A stretch of 64,000 bases of DNA from Bactrocera neohumeralis (lineage: Eukaryota; Arthropoda; Insecta; Diptera; Tephritidae). Of this stretch, positions 36,491-50,760 are shown in pieces. The DNA is taken from contig NC_065923.1 of the NCBI RefSeq assembly GCF_024586455.1, positions 1,426,001-1,490,000 of the forward strand, in the 5' to 3' direction. Position 1 is the first letter of the stretch; every line of letters begins with the position of its first letter. The position numbers were made by a program, and so were the translations under genes. The notes under the pieces were generated by a model, which saw only the letters and a list, made by a program, of their open reading frames with translations, had not been told where the DNA came from and made no database searches.

Positions 36491-38251
36491 TCAGGATAAA
36501 TTATTGAATTGCTACGACTATTAAACGCATTTGACTGTTCGATATTGTTTGTGGCAATAAAAACGAATTTTCACGTATTTTACTGTGCAACACCGTCACA
36601 CCCATTGTTCTGTGTACGCTTTGCAGTTGCTATTTTGAACTTAGAGGATTTGGATTTAAGCTGTTTTACGTATGGACTTCACTTTCCCTTTGCTTTTAAC
36701 GTACACGGATTTGTGGAAATTCTCTGGAGTTTAAAATCATTTTTCGCAATTAGTTGGCAGTGCAGCAAAGATTTGACAGGATGATTTTTTTCTTAGAGAT
36801 TTAGATTGTGCTTTCGGGGATTGGGTTGTGGTTTTATGGTTGCTTTTACGCTTTTTGTTGTGGGTTTTTTGGTCTTTTAACTCACTGGAGTTGCTCCAAA
36901 ATCACAATTTTCTCAAAAACATATTCGAAAGTTTAGCGAATTCCAAAAATGAACACAAGTCGAAAACTACTTTTCTGTACAGGAATTTGGAAATCGGTTT
37001 TCGTTCTTCACGGAGTGACCAATTAGTAAAAAAGTTACCGTTAAAGTCTAGTAAGTAACTGCTACACTAAATATATATGTATGTATATATATTTTTTCTT
37101 TTTATTGTGGGTAATACTTTCGTCTGTGCTTTTTTTGTATTGATTTTTTTTTTATTCTTTTTGTGCTTAGGATTGGGGAAAAATCTTATCACAATAGTGC
37201 ATCACTACAAATTACAACAAATACATTTACGTATACAAGTTTTCGGCGTTGTAATTTCACTTTATTAAAGCTTCTTGTTGTATTATAGATTTATTCACAC
37301 TATTTTTTAACTTTCACATCTAATTTGGCTTCCTTTAAGCATTTCTCTTATTGTACATGCACCGACACACTTTCCTTTTTGGCTTTGACTGAAAATCCCT
37401 TATGCAATCTGGAATTTCACAATGAGTAAACCATATATTTTACCGTTAGGGTTTTTTATATTACGTATATTTGCCATACAACAACAACAGCACATCAGCT
37501 GGGCTGGCAGGTTGGCCATTAAGCAGCGCAACAACAATTAAATCTCGCTTTCAATTCGTTGTTGGGTCCAAATCGCCGCTAAAATCAAATGAATGACCTG
37601 TTTTCACTAAACTCGCGCAGGGAAATGAGAGAACATAAAAATTTAATTCAAACGCGTCCAACGTAAACATTCGCCGACGCCAGAGTGTCTATTGTAATTA
37701 AGCGTGCGCTGGCGAGTTGAAGGGCCACACGCCAATCATTACAGGTGGAACTGTTCTCCATGATTTTTGTGTATTTCTTCCTTGACGATTAACGGTGTTT
37801 TCTCTGGCGTGTGTGTGTTCTGCCATTCAAAACACGTTTGTGGTCGTGATTTCCACGAAATCGCAAAGTGCCGCGCAAACAAGCAACCAAATCGATACTT
37901 GTTTGTAAGTCAATAAATTTGAAAATTGTGCGCATAAACCAAAAGTTCCGAACACACACAAAGGCTGCCTTAAGTTGTGTGCGCCTTTTGTTGATATGTG
38001 GGGGAATGTGTGGCAAGGCATAAATAAATTTGAATACTTCCGTTGGCAATAAACAAAACGAAATTGAAGGAAATCGAAATCAGTATAAACATTGAATGAG
38101 TGAGCATTTTTCTGTAAGGTGTGTTGGTGTTGAAACAGCATATTAAATTAAAATATTTTATATATGGATTGGATTGCTCTATTCGTAATTATTTAATGTA
38201 ATTTGCATTTTTAATTAAGAAAATTATTAAAATTATGTGCTCTGAAATGAA

Positions 38252-38731
38252 TAGCAGAAACAGCGAACAACGTAAATTCGATTCAGCTGATACGACCTAT
38301 CTTATGAGAGCGCAATGTAAATGATCAGCCAACACCGCTTTTTCCCGTAGAAACGAGTCAGCTGATTGCTCTCTCACAAAGCATGGTTGCCAATCTCGAT
38401 ATACTATAGTAATTATAAAAATTGTCTTCAATATGTTTGAAATTTTCTTAAACTAACTCAAAATCAGAGTCGAATGCTATTATTGATAAATATATAAACT
38501 ATTTTTATTAATTTTATTTCAGTTTTGATTTTTTATATTATGAAAAATTATAATTGAAAAGTTAGATGTGTACAAAACTATATACATATGCGTATTGAGT
38601 AATGGCAACATTGTTCAAATGAAAACAAAAGAAAATGACTGATTTCTACGTTGCTACTACGGGCTCAACTTTTGACAAATTTTGCTCGGTCCGACTGAGG
38701 AAGGGAGGAGCGGAATTCGCTGTTTCTGCTA
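38252..38731. mobile_element. MITE-like inverted-repeat element, TAGC...GCTA group, copy 3
   Basis: Perfect 16-bp inverted termini TAGCAGAAACAGCGAA, 480 bp, no coding. The interior has CAGCTGAT twice and GTTGCCAATC, similar in flavour to the other two elements. The right flank is TATAAGG, as at copy 1. Confidence 0.75.
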
Positions 38732-38814
38732 TAAGGCTGGCTCAATAGGGGTTATGAACTCCTAGAGTCCAATGTGAAATGAGATCGAAATAATTTAAAC
38801 TTTTGAATTAGAAG

Positions 38815-39075
38815 ACTTTCTTCTGATATTCCACCGTTGCCTTAAGCAATAGTCCATGCCAAATTTCGTGAAGCCAAATTAAAAAGCTTTCTATACAAGA
38901 ACTTGATTCCGACCGTTCCGTTTTCATACGACTATATGCTATAGTAGTGCGATATCGCCCTTTCCGATAAATGACCAGCTTCTTGGTGCGAAAAGAACGA
39001 ATGCAAAATTTCAGATCGGTATCTCAAAAATTCCGTCTATTTACAGAGGGACAGATGGACATATGGGAAATTTCA
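38815..39075 (+). repeat. Dispersed dipteran repeat, degenerate copy
   Basis: 'accgttgccttaagcaatag', 'aagaacttgattccgaccgt' and 'atacgactatatgctatagt' correspond to the middle of the repeat seen at 56690-57125. Confidence 0.5.
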
Positions 39076-41584
39076 AGTCAGAATGAATGAAATGAATTGA
39101 CATATTTTATTATGTATACTATAGCAAATCATCAGGCAGGCTGAATCTGTTAGAAGAAGTCAATATAGTTAAGTGCATATGAATAGAATGGTGTTTATGA
39201 GATAGCTGGCACCCATACATATATACTATAAATTTGTGTGAGAAAAATTATGGAAACTTTATGAAAAATGAGTGCCACGCGAGATTACAATTGACAGCTT
39301 ATCCTTGTCCAAAATTAATGGAAACTATGGTAAGACTTCGAATTCATCATTAAAAATTTAATTCACCGTATTCTTCGCATCTGGCCTTCAGTGACATTTT
39401 CTCACGACTGAATGAGAATGATCATTGGAAAAAAATCGCCCAGAAAGAGGCTTGCAAAAGGTAATTATACTGCAAAATGGCATTGAAAAGTTAGAAACCT
39501 GGTTGCACTTCAGCTGAATAAGGTGAAGTCGAGCTTGAAAAAATGCAATGTCTATATACGAATTTCCTATGGAACTTAATTCAGTTCTGATTTCTTCAAA
39601 AACACACAAAAAAAAATATTATAAAACTCATATTATTTATTCTTGTATTTCTTTTTAAGATTTTGTTAATATATTCACTTTCGAGAAATTCTAATCGTAA
39701 TTTTATCTATTAAGTTACATAAAAAAATTAAAAGAAATGCTAACTTCCATTGCATCCTTCACTAATTCACCAATGAGTCAACCAATCGCAATATATTCCG
39801 GATACTCATTCCTTCCAACGTATTTACACGGATTATTTAGGCAACGGACATACATAAGTACATAATTAGGTAGTGTGAGCTGCATTTGTTCTCCACTCTA
39901 TTCTATATTAAACACACATTAAAGTGGTTTCCCAATATTTGTGCAATCGAGTTTGTGTCCAAATTATGGAATTCTTAGAATAGTCAGATAATGGATAAAA
40001 ATGCTTAATACAAATTAGTAACAAATGCCCTCTAAACCGTACTAATATCATTTTTCGATATTATGTATGTATGTATTATATATAAAAGTGTATGTAATGT
40101 ATGGCCCACGTAGCAATGCCATACAAGACGATTGTTGTTAATAGTTCAATAATTTGGTCAAACAATTCATTCAATATTAATGAAAACGCTACATTTCTCA
40201 TTTCTGTGGCATAGGGTGAGATGCCCAACAACAACAATGGCAACAATGAAGACGCGTGCGAAATATACGAACGCCAAAACGTGCCAATTCACGGGGAAAT
40301 ACCCATAAACACCTGAGTATGCCAAAGAAAGGTACACAGGTACATACATACACAAACGTACATATACATACATACTATATATTGTGTCCCGCTAAAAGTG
40401 TTCGAATTTGTGTGTGTGAATGTGATTGTAAATGCTTCCTATGAATTGATAGAAGCTAAATTGTATTTACACGAAGAACAACAAGTCATACATATCTACA
40501 GATAGGTGTATTTACGCAGTATCGGTAAATAAATAAGTGCATATGTATGTACATATACGCTATACACGCTTGCCTTTGTGGTGCCACCAATTTAGTATAT
40601 GCCACACATACATACATGCATATGTTGCATATATTAGATGGTTTACAAAAGCAAAATATACAGTAAAAGCCAACTTATTGGCAATGTAAACAACAAAAAC
40701 AACAACATCATAAATAACAAACCGACGACACTGATTAGCAACAACAGCTGCAAGCAAGCGGAAATAGTGAGAGCAACGAGCAACGGATGCTTCGGGCTAT
40801 ATTCGAAACACGCACACATGCATACAAGTAAACATTTTCCACAAACATACACATACATATGTATACTTGTATACACTCACACATAAACTACCGAAAGCGT
40901 AGTTTTTAGTTCGATAGCCAACAGCGTCGGCAGCAAAATAAAAAAGGTGAAGTTCGAGAAATTTGGGGCAAAAATGTTGTACCCGAGAGTGGCGACACTC
41001 TTTGTTGCTGTCGATGTTGTTGTATTGGGCGCACACAGAAAAATAGCAAAATTTACAAACGAGCTTGCGTATTGCGGGTTTCGTTGAAGAGCGCCAAAGA
41101 GAGTGTGTGTGCGTGTGTGTTTACGAAAGCACGACAAGAAATTGGAATAGAAAGATGGAAATACGAAATAATGTGGAAGCTAAATATATGTTGTGTACAT
41201 ATGCATTTATGTGTATACAATTGATATCATATATAATTCATTTACACATCATTTATTAACTTTAATGCTGTACGCCGACACACATACCTGAAGGATTAGT
41301 AATCTCTTCCGAAATAACAGAGAAGCATTTTTTGAATGCGGATATGAATTACAGAAAATTTGAAAAACCCTGCTGGGTTTATAGTACGTTTTTATTCACC
41401 TCGTAATTTCGATTTTGAAGCAAAGAATTATGCAGCATTCTGAAATAAGATGATTGGTCCGATATAGTTAAACCAATTTCGATTTGTCTTAAAACTATTA
41501 AGAGATCATTAAGGAGACCACCGAGGGCTTTTTTGAAATTTAATCTCGCTAGATGCCGCTGTGACGAGAAAAGAGATTAATATC

Positions 41585-42072
41585 TCATCGAAGTTGACCC
41601 AGACTGGTACATATTTAAAGCACGCGCAAATCGAATCGATAATTTCTCTTTTTATTTTTTGGTACAAAAAAGTGTATGTTCGTGTGAAGTTTGAGCTCCA
41701 TACTCGTAAATGGCATTAAGTAGTGTTTCTTAGACGGTTAAAACAAAAAATGAAAAAATTATTCAAATTCAATATACCTGAATCTGTTGCAAAACATCGA
41801 GTAGAGGTCACAATAGAAATGCTTGACGATTGACGACACTTATGAAATTACTGGTGACAGCACGTGTGTTTATGAATGTAGCATCAAATCTATCCAAAAT
41901 CTAACGAATGGCGAAATGAGACGAATCCGATAAAACCTATAACCGCTGAAAGCACTGAAGGTCCTTCTATGCGTTGGCAGGCTTGTATAGGCTCAAGAAC
42001 CTATTTTGATGGCCCATTAAAATTTGTATTAAACGAAATTTTTTGTCACTCCGGGTCAAATTTGATCAGATC
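41585..42072 (+). mobile_element. Short mariner deletion derivative
   Basis: Ends GAAGTTGACCC (left) and GGGTCAAATTTGATCAGATC (right, about 42054-42072) match the 23741 family. The interior holds small coding scraps: TGDSTCVYECSIKSIQ (first catalytic block) and RWQACIGSRTYFDG (C-terminus). About 0.49 kb. Confidence 0.7.
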
Positions 42073-43080
42073 ATCCGTTTTCGCTAATATGCAAAGAATT
42101 AACTGGCAAGGATTTAATCAATAATATTCAGAGCAAGATTAGGAATTTTGTGGATGCATCAAAATTGGGATATTTATGTATATTTATACAACATGAATAC
42201 TAGAAATTTTGCTTTACAAAACTATGATCACAACCAACCTTTTAACTAAGTGCTCAATTTGGACAAATTATGGAAAAAAGTAAAAACAGAAGATAGTTTA
42301 TGAGTTCCGAAATAACATAAAAAAAGTTCGCCTTTATCATTCGCTTTACTTTTGAGGAAATAATTTCCAAAATTTTCAATTCACCTTTGTCCTCAAATGA
42401 ACTTTTTAGAAAATAATTCAAAAATATTCAATTACCTCTATGCTCTCCTAGTTCTGTCATTCCTAAATAAACCAATTTCGATTTACTCTAAATGTGTGAG
42501 TGAATACCCTTGACAAAGGCACAAGTTTACCACTGAGACGATAATATTCGCATGAAATATTCAAATATTATTCCATTTTGCACGACACTCATTTTAAACC
42601 CTCATTTATGAACTTGATATGCAACAAAATATTTTCTACTACTCCGGAAAGTCTTGCAGTTAGCTGTTCAGAAGTAACATATCCGCACGAACACACACAC
42701 AGATACGCTTTTATGCGCGTATACGCATTTTTACAGCTGGTGGTTGCTGCTCGCTTGTCTGGCCTGCCTCATGCAAAAAATGCTTACGCCAAAAAAATTC
42801 AATCGTTGGCAGTGGGGCACTTCGTCATATCGACACACATTCTCACACACATGCATACGTAATACGCGACAGCAGTGTGCGTGTGTGTGTTCGCGCCCCT
42901 ACCACCGTGCTTTTGTTAGTCTTCTTTGTGACTCGGAAAATTCTCTACAACGTCATTATCAATTCACTTTGCGAGCACATTTCGTAGCGTGTGGAGAGTT
43001 CTACAACGCACCCTTCGGAAGACGTCCCGTATGTGTGAGTATGTGAGAAAACACGCAACAAAGAGTAAATTTTCTTGACA

Positions 43081-43140
43081 TAGTGATTGCCATACCTCGC
43101 TGATAGAACTGCGTATATGAGAAGTCAATGGCAATCACTA
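43081..43140. repeat. 13-bp perfect inverted repeat abutting a MITE-like element
   Basis: TAGTGATTGCCAT at 43081-43093 and its exact complement at 43128-43140, separated by 34 nt. The second arm ends one base before the element starting at 43142. Confidence 0.7.
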
Positions 43141-43141
43141 A

Positions 43142-43788
43142 TAGCCCTGACAGACGACAGCGCTAATTTGCATTAGCGGGCTTAATTTACATTTACTTGC
43201 GCGTTTGACCCATGTTAATGCAAATTTGTAATGCACAAGAATTTCGTGCATTTAGCTGAATTTACTAAATTTGAGTAGGCAACACTGCTCAAAAATTACC
43301 GATTTTTGCTATTTTTTGACAGATGTCGCTTGAAGTCTGCCGCCTTTGCGTTTGCAGCATCAGAGGTAAGCAGTTCTATATTGCTAATTAAATTATGGGC
43401 AAGTATATTAACAAAAACAAATTTTAATATTTTTAGATGGCAGAAAATCAACAACGCACAGTTTGCTATCCATTTTTCCAATATTCTTAACTTTTTCGCA
43501 CACTTTTTTCGCATTACAATCAATTATTGCTTTTAATTTAACTCTATTATCTTTGAACGTAGTTAATGATAAACGTAGTTTTTCGTTAAATTTATATTGA
43601 TTTTCCAAAAATACCAAAATTTCTATTAATAATTGCCCTTATTCATTTTTATTTTACTTTTTTTAAATAAATAAACAAATTTCACAATCAGCTGTCTAAA
43701 TGCACAAGTCTGCCGTTTGTCACCATACAATTTCAATGCGCATTAGCGTTGCTTAATGCGTATTAATTTTGCTCGTCTGTCAGGGCTA
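43142..43788. mobile_element. MITE-like inverted-repeat element, TAGC...GCTA group, copy 2
   Basis: Perfect 16-bp termini TAGCCCTGACAGACGA at 43142 and its complement ending at 43788. Inside follow less perfect inverted stretches with GCATTAGC and GCATTAAGC. 647 bp with no convincing coding. It differs from copy 1 internally but shares the CTGACAGACG terminus. Confidence 0.8.
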
Positions 43789-44662
43789 TAAGCTCCTTGG
43801 CACTAAGAAAATCAAAGTACAGATCTGCATATTCTATATTTTGCGATTAATGAAATATGCATTTGAGTTTATCGCCTAAAAATTTGCATCCGGTTGCAAC
43901 AACAAAGGTATATTAGGAAATTAAATTCAAGAGACTCGTGACTTAAGAGTGTTTTTTCTTCGATTCACATAATTTAAAACGGATTAAATTACGGATTTAA
44001 ACAGTTTCTGTGATGTAAACAGTAATATTCAATTCGACGAATGTTTATTTTGAATTCACTTAACACAATTTACCTCAAAACAGGCAGAAACCTCAACCAC
44101 CGGTTAAGAGTACCGAAGTTTGATGGTGTTTCTGATTTATGGTAAGTGTTCTCGCATACATATATTCGTATTGTAAACATAGATTTTAGGTGAAGTTACT
44201 GGTTTAGGTACGGATATTCATTACTTCACTTCACTCAAAGACCTATGGTGAGCAGTTAACAAATCCTGCCTTCGAAAATGGTAAAAATGGTAAAAATGAA
44301 AAAAGTAATAGTAAGTGACGAAAACAGAAGAAAAAATAATTTAAGGGAGATATGAGCTCGGAAAAATGAAGAATGTTTTAGTTTTCAATATTGCGGAAAT
44401 AATTTAATGGTACAACATTTTTCAAATTACTACTACTACTAAGATTTAGACAATTTATCCATATAAATAAGTAGAGGCAAAATTTCTAATTATGCTTTAA
44501 AGTTCCCTGCTTGCTCAAAGACTATACATTTCCATTTTCTCATTTAAAAAGCGAGTATTTTGTAAAGAGAATGTTTTTTTCTTTGTGTCAATTGCACATC
44601 TTCCTTTCATTGTGTTTTTCTCCAAGCCAGCTGACAGTTGCATTGCTTTATACCACTTATAC

Positions 44663-44686
44663 TATGTATGTATGTATGTATGTATG
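44663..44686. repeat. (ATGT)n microsatellite
   Basis: Tandem TATG/ATGT units. Similar TACATA/TATGTA tracts are scattered across the window. Confidence 0.8.
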
Positions 44687-47379
44687 AACGCTATGAGTAT
44701 GTGAATTGTGGAATCGGTATGTGTGGGTGGGTGGTGAAATTTTCGGGAGCCGAGAGCGCGCACATATATTTGGCTAGTAAACTAATTTTCGAAAGTCTCT
44801 CACACGATTGCGCTCATTCACTAGCTTATTTTGCGCCCGAACACTTTTCATGGCGATTGCTTTGTGCGAATGCAGAATGCTTTGTTGTTGTGTTATAGTT
44901 GTTAGTGCTGCTGGTTAGCTCGTGCAGAAGCACAGTTGGCTTGTCATTTTATGTTGGCTATTATATTTTTGTAGTTTTTCAAATGTTGTCTATTGACACG
45001 AGGAATATGATGCATTTCCGGATATTATTTGGGGAGCTTGTGCGAAGAATTTTTTGTTTAAGTTTGCTTTTATTCACGATTTCATACTATCACTTCGCAC
45101 AGGCAAATTGATCGGAAATTTCAAAATTTAGAAACATTTTCCGCGCATTTTGAATTTGTGTCACTTTTTGAAATTTCAAATAATATTGATTTATATTATT
45201 TTTTTATTGAGTATCAACATTTTTTAAGTTTCCTACAAAATGCACTTTACAGCACCGAACCTGCATAAATACAAGATACACTAAATAATTTATAGAGATT
45301 TTTCCTTTTCATATTACTTGAAGTGCCCTTCCGTAGGGGTGCTCCAGTCGAGCAGAATCGTTAACTGCCTGTCCGTCTGTCTGTCTAACGACAACACTAC
45401 TACGCTGAAGACGACAGCAATGACGACCGTCACAACAACAAGGTTGCAATAGTGAGCTATTCGCTCGGCCTGGTGCTTGCCTGCCTGCCTGCAATTAACG
45501 ACGTTGAAAACGCCAACGAGCACGTCTTCGACGACGACAACGAAGTTGTGAAAAATGTGTGCTTGTGCCTTTACACTTGTGTGCGTGCGTATGTACGTGC
45601 TCATGTGTGCGTGTGTGTATGGATGGCAAAAGAAGAAAAAATTTTCGTACGATAAAAAGCAAAATAATTTTTCCCATTTAATTCATAACTTTTAACTAAG
45701 TTTATAGGTAGTTTTTCACATGGATTTTTGTTCAAAATGATGTACCACACTTTTCGCTTACTTTGCTCACACTATTTTCCGCTCTATATTCGAGCACTTT
45801 GTGACGATTTTCGTTTTAAACATACATATTTCGTTTTCGATTTTACATACATTTTTTAGACATTCTCTGAAGGTTTCGCGTAAAATTGTGCAAAATTTTG
45901 TAGAAAAACAAGACGATTTCCTCAAAGCTTTTCACTACTTTTGGTGCATTTTGTACATTCTTTTCTTTTTCCTTAGATATATGTGTACATATATGTATAC
46001 ATACATATATATGTATATTCTTTTTTCTTTGCTACATTCACTATTGCATAGAACACTGAGCCTTTGAATTCCTGCTTCTACTGATTTGCTTCCGTACACG
46101 GCGACCACGACGTATCCACTATTATGGCAGACATTATGGGGAACGTACGAATTGATACTGGGCCAAGCAGTTCTGGGTTGATTTATTTCAACTCAGTTTA
46201 TTCAGTTATTCTTGCATACACCTTTCGCTCTTTCATTATATTCATCCTTGCTGCGTTGGGTGGCGCGTGAGTGAATTTGTGCTAGCCGACTGCTGGCGAG
46301 AGAGCCACTACCACTCGCCGCTACCCATTGCCCATGCTATCGCCACTCCACTACGCTATATTATGCATGCTTTCCGAACCCAAATCGTTAAACTTATAAG
46401 TTCAATGTGGTAGGCATATTGTACAATAAGTGAGAGAAAGAGAGAGGTTTTTCAAAACAAAAGAATAAATAAATACAGCAAACTTAAGCGCCAGCGCAAA
46501 ATCAAGTATGTGAGAGCCCAGAAAAAGGAGATGAGAATAAATGAAAAACGTGTCGTACCAGCAGGCTCTTCTTCGTGAAACAGGTTAAAACTGGGAAACT
46601 TTATAATGGGGTGATTTTCTGTGCTGTTTCAGGCATTTTATTGTTGTTACTGTAATCATCATAACATACATACAAAGTTTTAGATAAATACATATGTATA
46701 TACATACGAACATATTTACATATGTAATATAAATTTATGTGGGTAAAAATTAATAGTTTTGTTTTACTTCCATATTTATACTAGTTTAAGGATTTCTTGT
46801 GGAAGAAGAAGAGATCAGAAAAATTATTTATTGTGTAGACAAAAAAAATTGAAAAGTGAAAAGGATCTATCGCGGACAGCTCACGTCAGTCCGAACAGTG
46901 GTTTCGCGTCCTGTAGGACAACAACGCACTTACTAAGGTACACTTATGGGCCACACGAAAAGCAAGGTCACTGGCGCAACAAAGCATGATGTTGTTGTTC
47001 AACGTTAAAGAAATGTATGTACATACAATATTTAGAAGCTGAAAATATACTATCACTCTGCAATGATTTTACAGGGCTTTATAAGTCCTTATAAATTAAG
47101 AAATAATTAAAAAAATAAATTTTCAATTAAAATTAAATTAATTATGTTATTTATGTTATGTTAATTGTGCTCTAAACCATTTTAGTAAGAAGAATGTGGA
47201 TATGGATTATGAAAACTGGTTTAGAAACTGTAGGTCTTCCGCACGAAACATCTATTTGGATTTCAAAAGTTTTTGCGAAGAATCCACTAATCACAGATTC
47301 AAGTTTAAATTTGTTTTTATACGATGAAATTGTTGTATAAAATTTTTCACGAAGTTTGTAACAACCAGAAGGAAACGTC

Positions 47380-47830
47380 GGAGACCGCCAATTTAATATA
47401 CATACATATGTATGTGTGTATATCTGATGCATATATGTACATATGTATGTATGTATATCTATAAATGATCAACGTCTGCCTATATGTTATATCTGTCTGT
47501 CTATATATACGCGAACTAGTAACTCAGTTTTTGAGATACCACTGAAATTTTGCACATAAGGGTTTAAAGGATATTACCCAAGAATCTTGTAAAGAAAACT
47601 TTTTATTTGACAAGGTATCTTTTCGAAACTTAGCACAGATACAGTTCAAGCCAGGGCTACAATTTCCGAACAAATTGTTCAGAGTGGACCACTATATCAT
47701 ATAGGTCCCATACAAACTCAGCGATCAAAATCAAGATAAAAGCCTTTTCATACCCTTTTATACTATGAGAAATAAGCCAGGAAAGGGTAACAAGTTAGGA
47801 ACGGCTTAAGTTATCTTTTTTTCTTGTTCT
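47380..47830 (+). repeat. Dispersed dipteran repeat copy with microsatellite head
   Basis: 'ggaaacgtcggagaccgcca' precedes a TACATATGTA tract, then 'gcgaactagtaactcagttt' and 'atacaaactcagcgatcaaa'. The same head-to-tail order is seen at 58780-58985. Confidence 0.6.
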
Positions 47831-49904
47831 TAATAAAAATACGAAAATATTATGTTTTTCTCTCAAAAATGAAAGATTTATAAAAAAAAATAGGATTTAG
47901 AAGTTTTCGTTTTTTTTAATAAGCTTACTTATTATTACTTTATAGCTTTAAAATCATACTTTTACTTTTCAACAAATTTAACTTCTTGGACGCGCATGAT
48001 GTTCTACCTGTTTTCAATTCGGACAGTTCATTGCATTTATACCAGTTGTTTGTTCGATTCGAATTTAACACTGTTAACAAAACGAAATAAAAGGATTTCT
48101 GCAATGCATTTATGTGAATAATATTTATTATTTGGGACATTTAAGAAGTTTGTGCATATATGTACATATATTACGAGGAGAGGTATAGCTCAATAACAAT
48201 GTGGAGAAAAATCCTCGTCAAGCCCTAAAATCTTGTATTGCAATTTTCTCAAACATCATGCCAAGCACGAATAGTTTTATGACCCGAAAATAGCTCCATT
48301 TACTTCATTTTCGATTTAATAAATTGTTATGAATTTTCAACTTTCCAGCCAATATATAAGTATTAATTTGGAAAGTAATCTAAAAATGTGGTGAATATTT
48401 TAATCTCACATGGTTTTCTTTATGAACGTGACATAGATATAGTTTATTGATTTTGAAAAAAAAAAATCGAATCCGAAAATACTAACACATGCACATGTAC
48501 GGATGATTTTATATTAACATTTCGATGACAAATGAAATGCAGCACATACATATGCACATATTCACCATACAGATGATTCACCCTAATACTCTACGCACGG
48601 AGATAGAAATAATTCATTTTCATGAGAGTTGTGAGTTATGAGTTATGGGAGATTGAGAAGGGACATTAAGGATACTATGGACTCCCGTCGAATAAAACTC
48701 CATTAACATGTATGCGCTTCGAATGAATGTCCCAGATTTCCAAACATTACTACAACGGACATGAACGCTGCAATACGCGCGCGTATGCAAGGAGCAGTGA
48801 GCAGTAAGTAGCAGCAGAAGCAGTACAAATGAAAGAGTAGTTTTTATTGGCAATTTGAGATGCGAGACGCAACAACACAAAAGTCATTTAAATACACGCA
48901 TCAACACACACACACACGCTCAAGCACACAGGCAGCTTAGAAGTCCGCACGTGAATTGCTGAGGCAGTGAGCAGCGTGCGCCTGGCCGCACTGAAGACCA
49001 ATATCAACACAAGCAGCAACAATAACAACAGCAACAACACTGTTGTGTTTGTGGAATGCGTTATTTTTACTGCCTCCGTGTCTGTCGACCGAGTGCATGT
49101 AAACGTCATATGTGTCATATACACATTATTAGTAAGTATATGGTACATGTGCATAAAAGGCACGAACGACCACTGAGCACGCCACTGTTAAGTCACATAA
49201 TGCACCAGAGGGGTGGCTGTCTGCAGGCGTACACACACTCACCGCACTGTGAGGCACTCGTCGTGGAGGCCTGCGTAAATGCGTTACTAAGTGCGTAGCA
49301 ATATTTCACACAAAGCTTCTGAGGCGCTGTCGAAGCCCCCGCAAAGCGCTTGAGACTATTAACACAGCTGCTGTCGGCCGTCTACACTTCGGACATGTCG
49401 AACAAATGTACTTATGTGTTGTTGTTGTAGTTGTACTTATTGCTTGTAGTACTTGTATTGTTTAAATTTATTTTATGCCACCGGAACAAGACAGACTAGC
49501 ACTTGCCTTGTGCGATCCGGTATTTGCATTTCCATTTCCATAAAACCTTAAGGGGCGAGCTTTCATTGGCGTTATTTCAAAGAAATCCCTCGACGTCTGC
49601 AGCCTAACTCCTTGCATCAGCGTTGCATTCTGTGCAACATGGCAACTTCAAGAACATCAGCTCACTCACTTGTGCTTAGCTTGCTGGCTTTTGTCAAGCG
49701 TGAACTTATCTAACTGTTTATTCTCATGCGCTCAAATTAACACAAACATACATAACTACTTGCAAATAAATAATCTTAGCAAATGTTTGTTTCCGGCAAA
49801 AAGAAACAACAACAAGTAGTTGTGTTTGTATTGTTGGTTGTGTGTAATGGTCAAAGTAATCTTGTAAAAGTGCTAAAATTTTTTAATAATTACTTATGGA
49901 ACAC

Positions 49905-50510
49905 TATGAGCAAAAAATAGTAAGACTTTGTTCACAATTTTAAAATTCTTAATTTGTTCTTCAAATTCTATGTCGGTCTCCTCAACGTAGTCCCCCTTGG
50001 CCCCAATACACTTGGGCCAACGTTTTTCCAATCCTTGAAACAGTTGTTAAAGTCAATTTCCGGAAAAGCTTTCAATGCGCGTAGCGATTCACGTTTAATG
50101 TTTTCAATTGACTCAAAGCGGTTTCTCCGGAGCGGTCGTTTGAGTTTGCTGAATAGCTGAGGGTCACACGGAGCTAAATCAGGTGCATTTGGTGGTTTCG
50201 GCACGATATTGGTTGAAAATTTGGCGAAAATTCAAGTTCACGAAGAATCAATGAAGTATGCAACGGTGATTTATCGTTGTGTAAAAAGCAAAAGTTCTCG
50301 GCCTATAATTTCGGCTTTTTTTACGAATAGATTCGTGCAAACGACGCTTAACACTCAAATAGGATTCCTTCTTGACAACTTGCTCGGAAGGAAGTAGGAG
50401 TGCGTAACATCTAGATAACCGAAGAAAACTGTCAACATAACCTTGATTTTTGGCTTACTCTGATATGTTTTTTGGCTTCGGCTCACCTGTGACACGAGTT
50501 TGAAAACGAC
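49905..50510 (-). mobile_element. Mariner element, 3' half only
   Basis: The terminus GAGCAAAAAATAGTAAGACT at 49909 is the same family as at 28774. On the minus strand the open part reads NAPDLAPCDPQLFSKLKRPL and ESLRALKAFPEIDFNNCFKD (third catalytic Asp block), followed by KCIGAKGDYVEETDIEFEEQ. The part upstream of GEPKPK near 50490 is missing. Confidence 0.8.
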
Positions 50511-50514
50511 TGTG

Positions 50515-50760
50515 GTTTAGCAAACAATATAGAACTTTTAAACGTTCTCTTATTATAGATTATAAAAGCTTTAACCTTCAAAGGTGCATTTATTCTAACA
50601 AGTATCTGAAAAGGTATCCGAATCCAACGGAAAACTTTTTGTTAGCTCTTTCTAGCCTTGTTTGATATAAAAACCGTTAAGTCGAATAAAGAAAAATATG
50701 TTTTATGAAGATTTTTATATTAATTTTGATCGGTCAGTTTGTAGGATTTCCGAAGTTTTC
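50515..50760 (+). repeat. Unclear repeat sequence after the mariner half-element
   Basis: 'tagcaaacaatatagaactt' resembles a mariner terminus of the 28774 family in direct orientation, followed by unassigned AT-rich DNA and a scrap of the dispersed repeat ('tttgatcggtcagtttgtag'). Confidence 0.3.

Larger units (their letters stand above)
36491..41584. other. Upstream region of enc, no gene recognised
   Basis: Presumably contains the enc 5' UTR exon and promoter close to 36490. Otherwise AT-rich, with the MITE at 38252 and a degenerate repeat at 38815. Open frames near 36509-37058 have no family resemblance. Confidence 0.45.
43789..49904. other. Intergenic DNA, no gene recognised
   Basis: Microsatellites, GT/CA-rich tracts and one dispersed-repeat copy (47380). 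A GAGA-type tract lies at 46433-46447. No coding exon with plausible splice signals was found. Confidence 0.45.
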
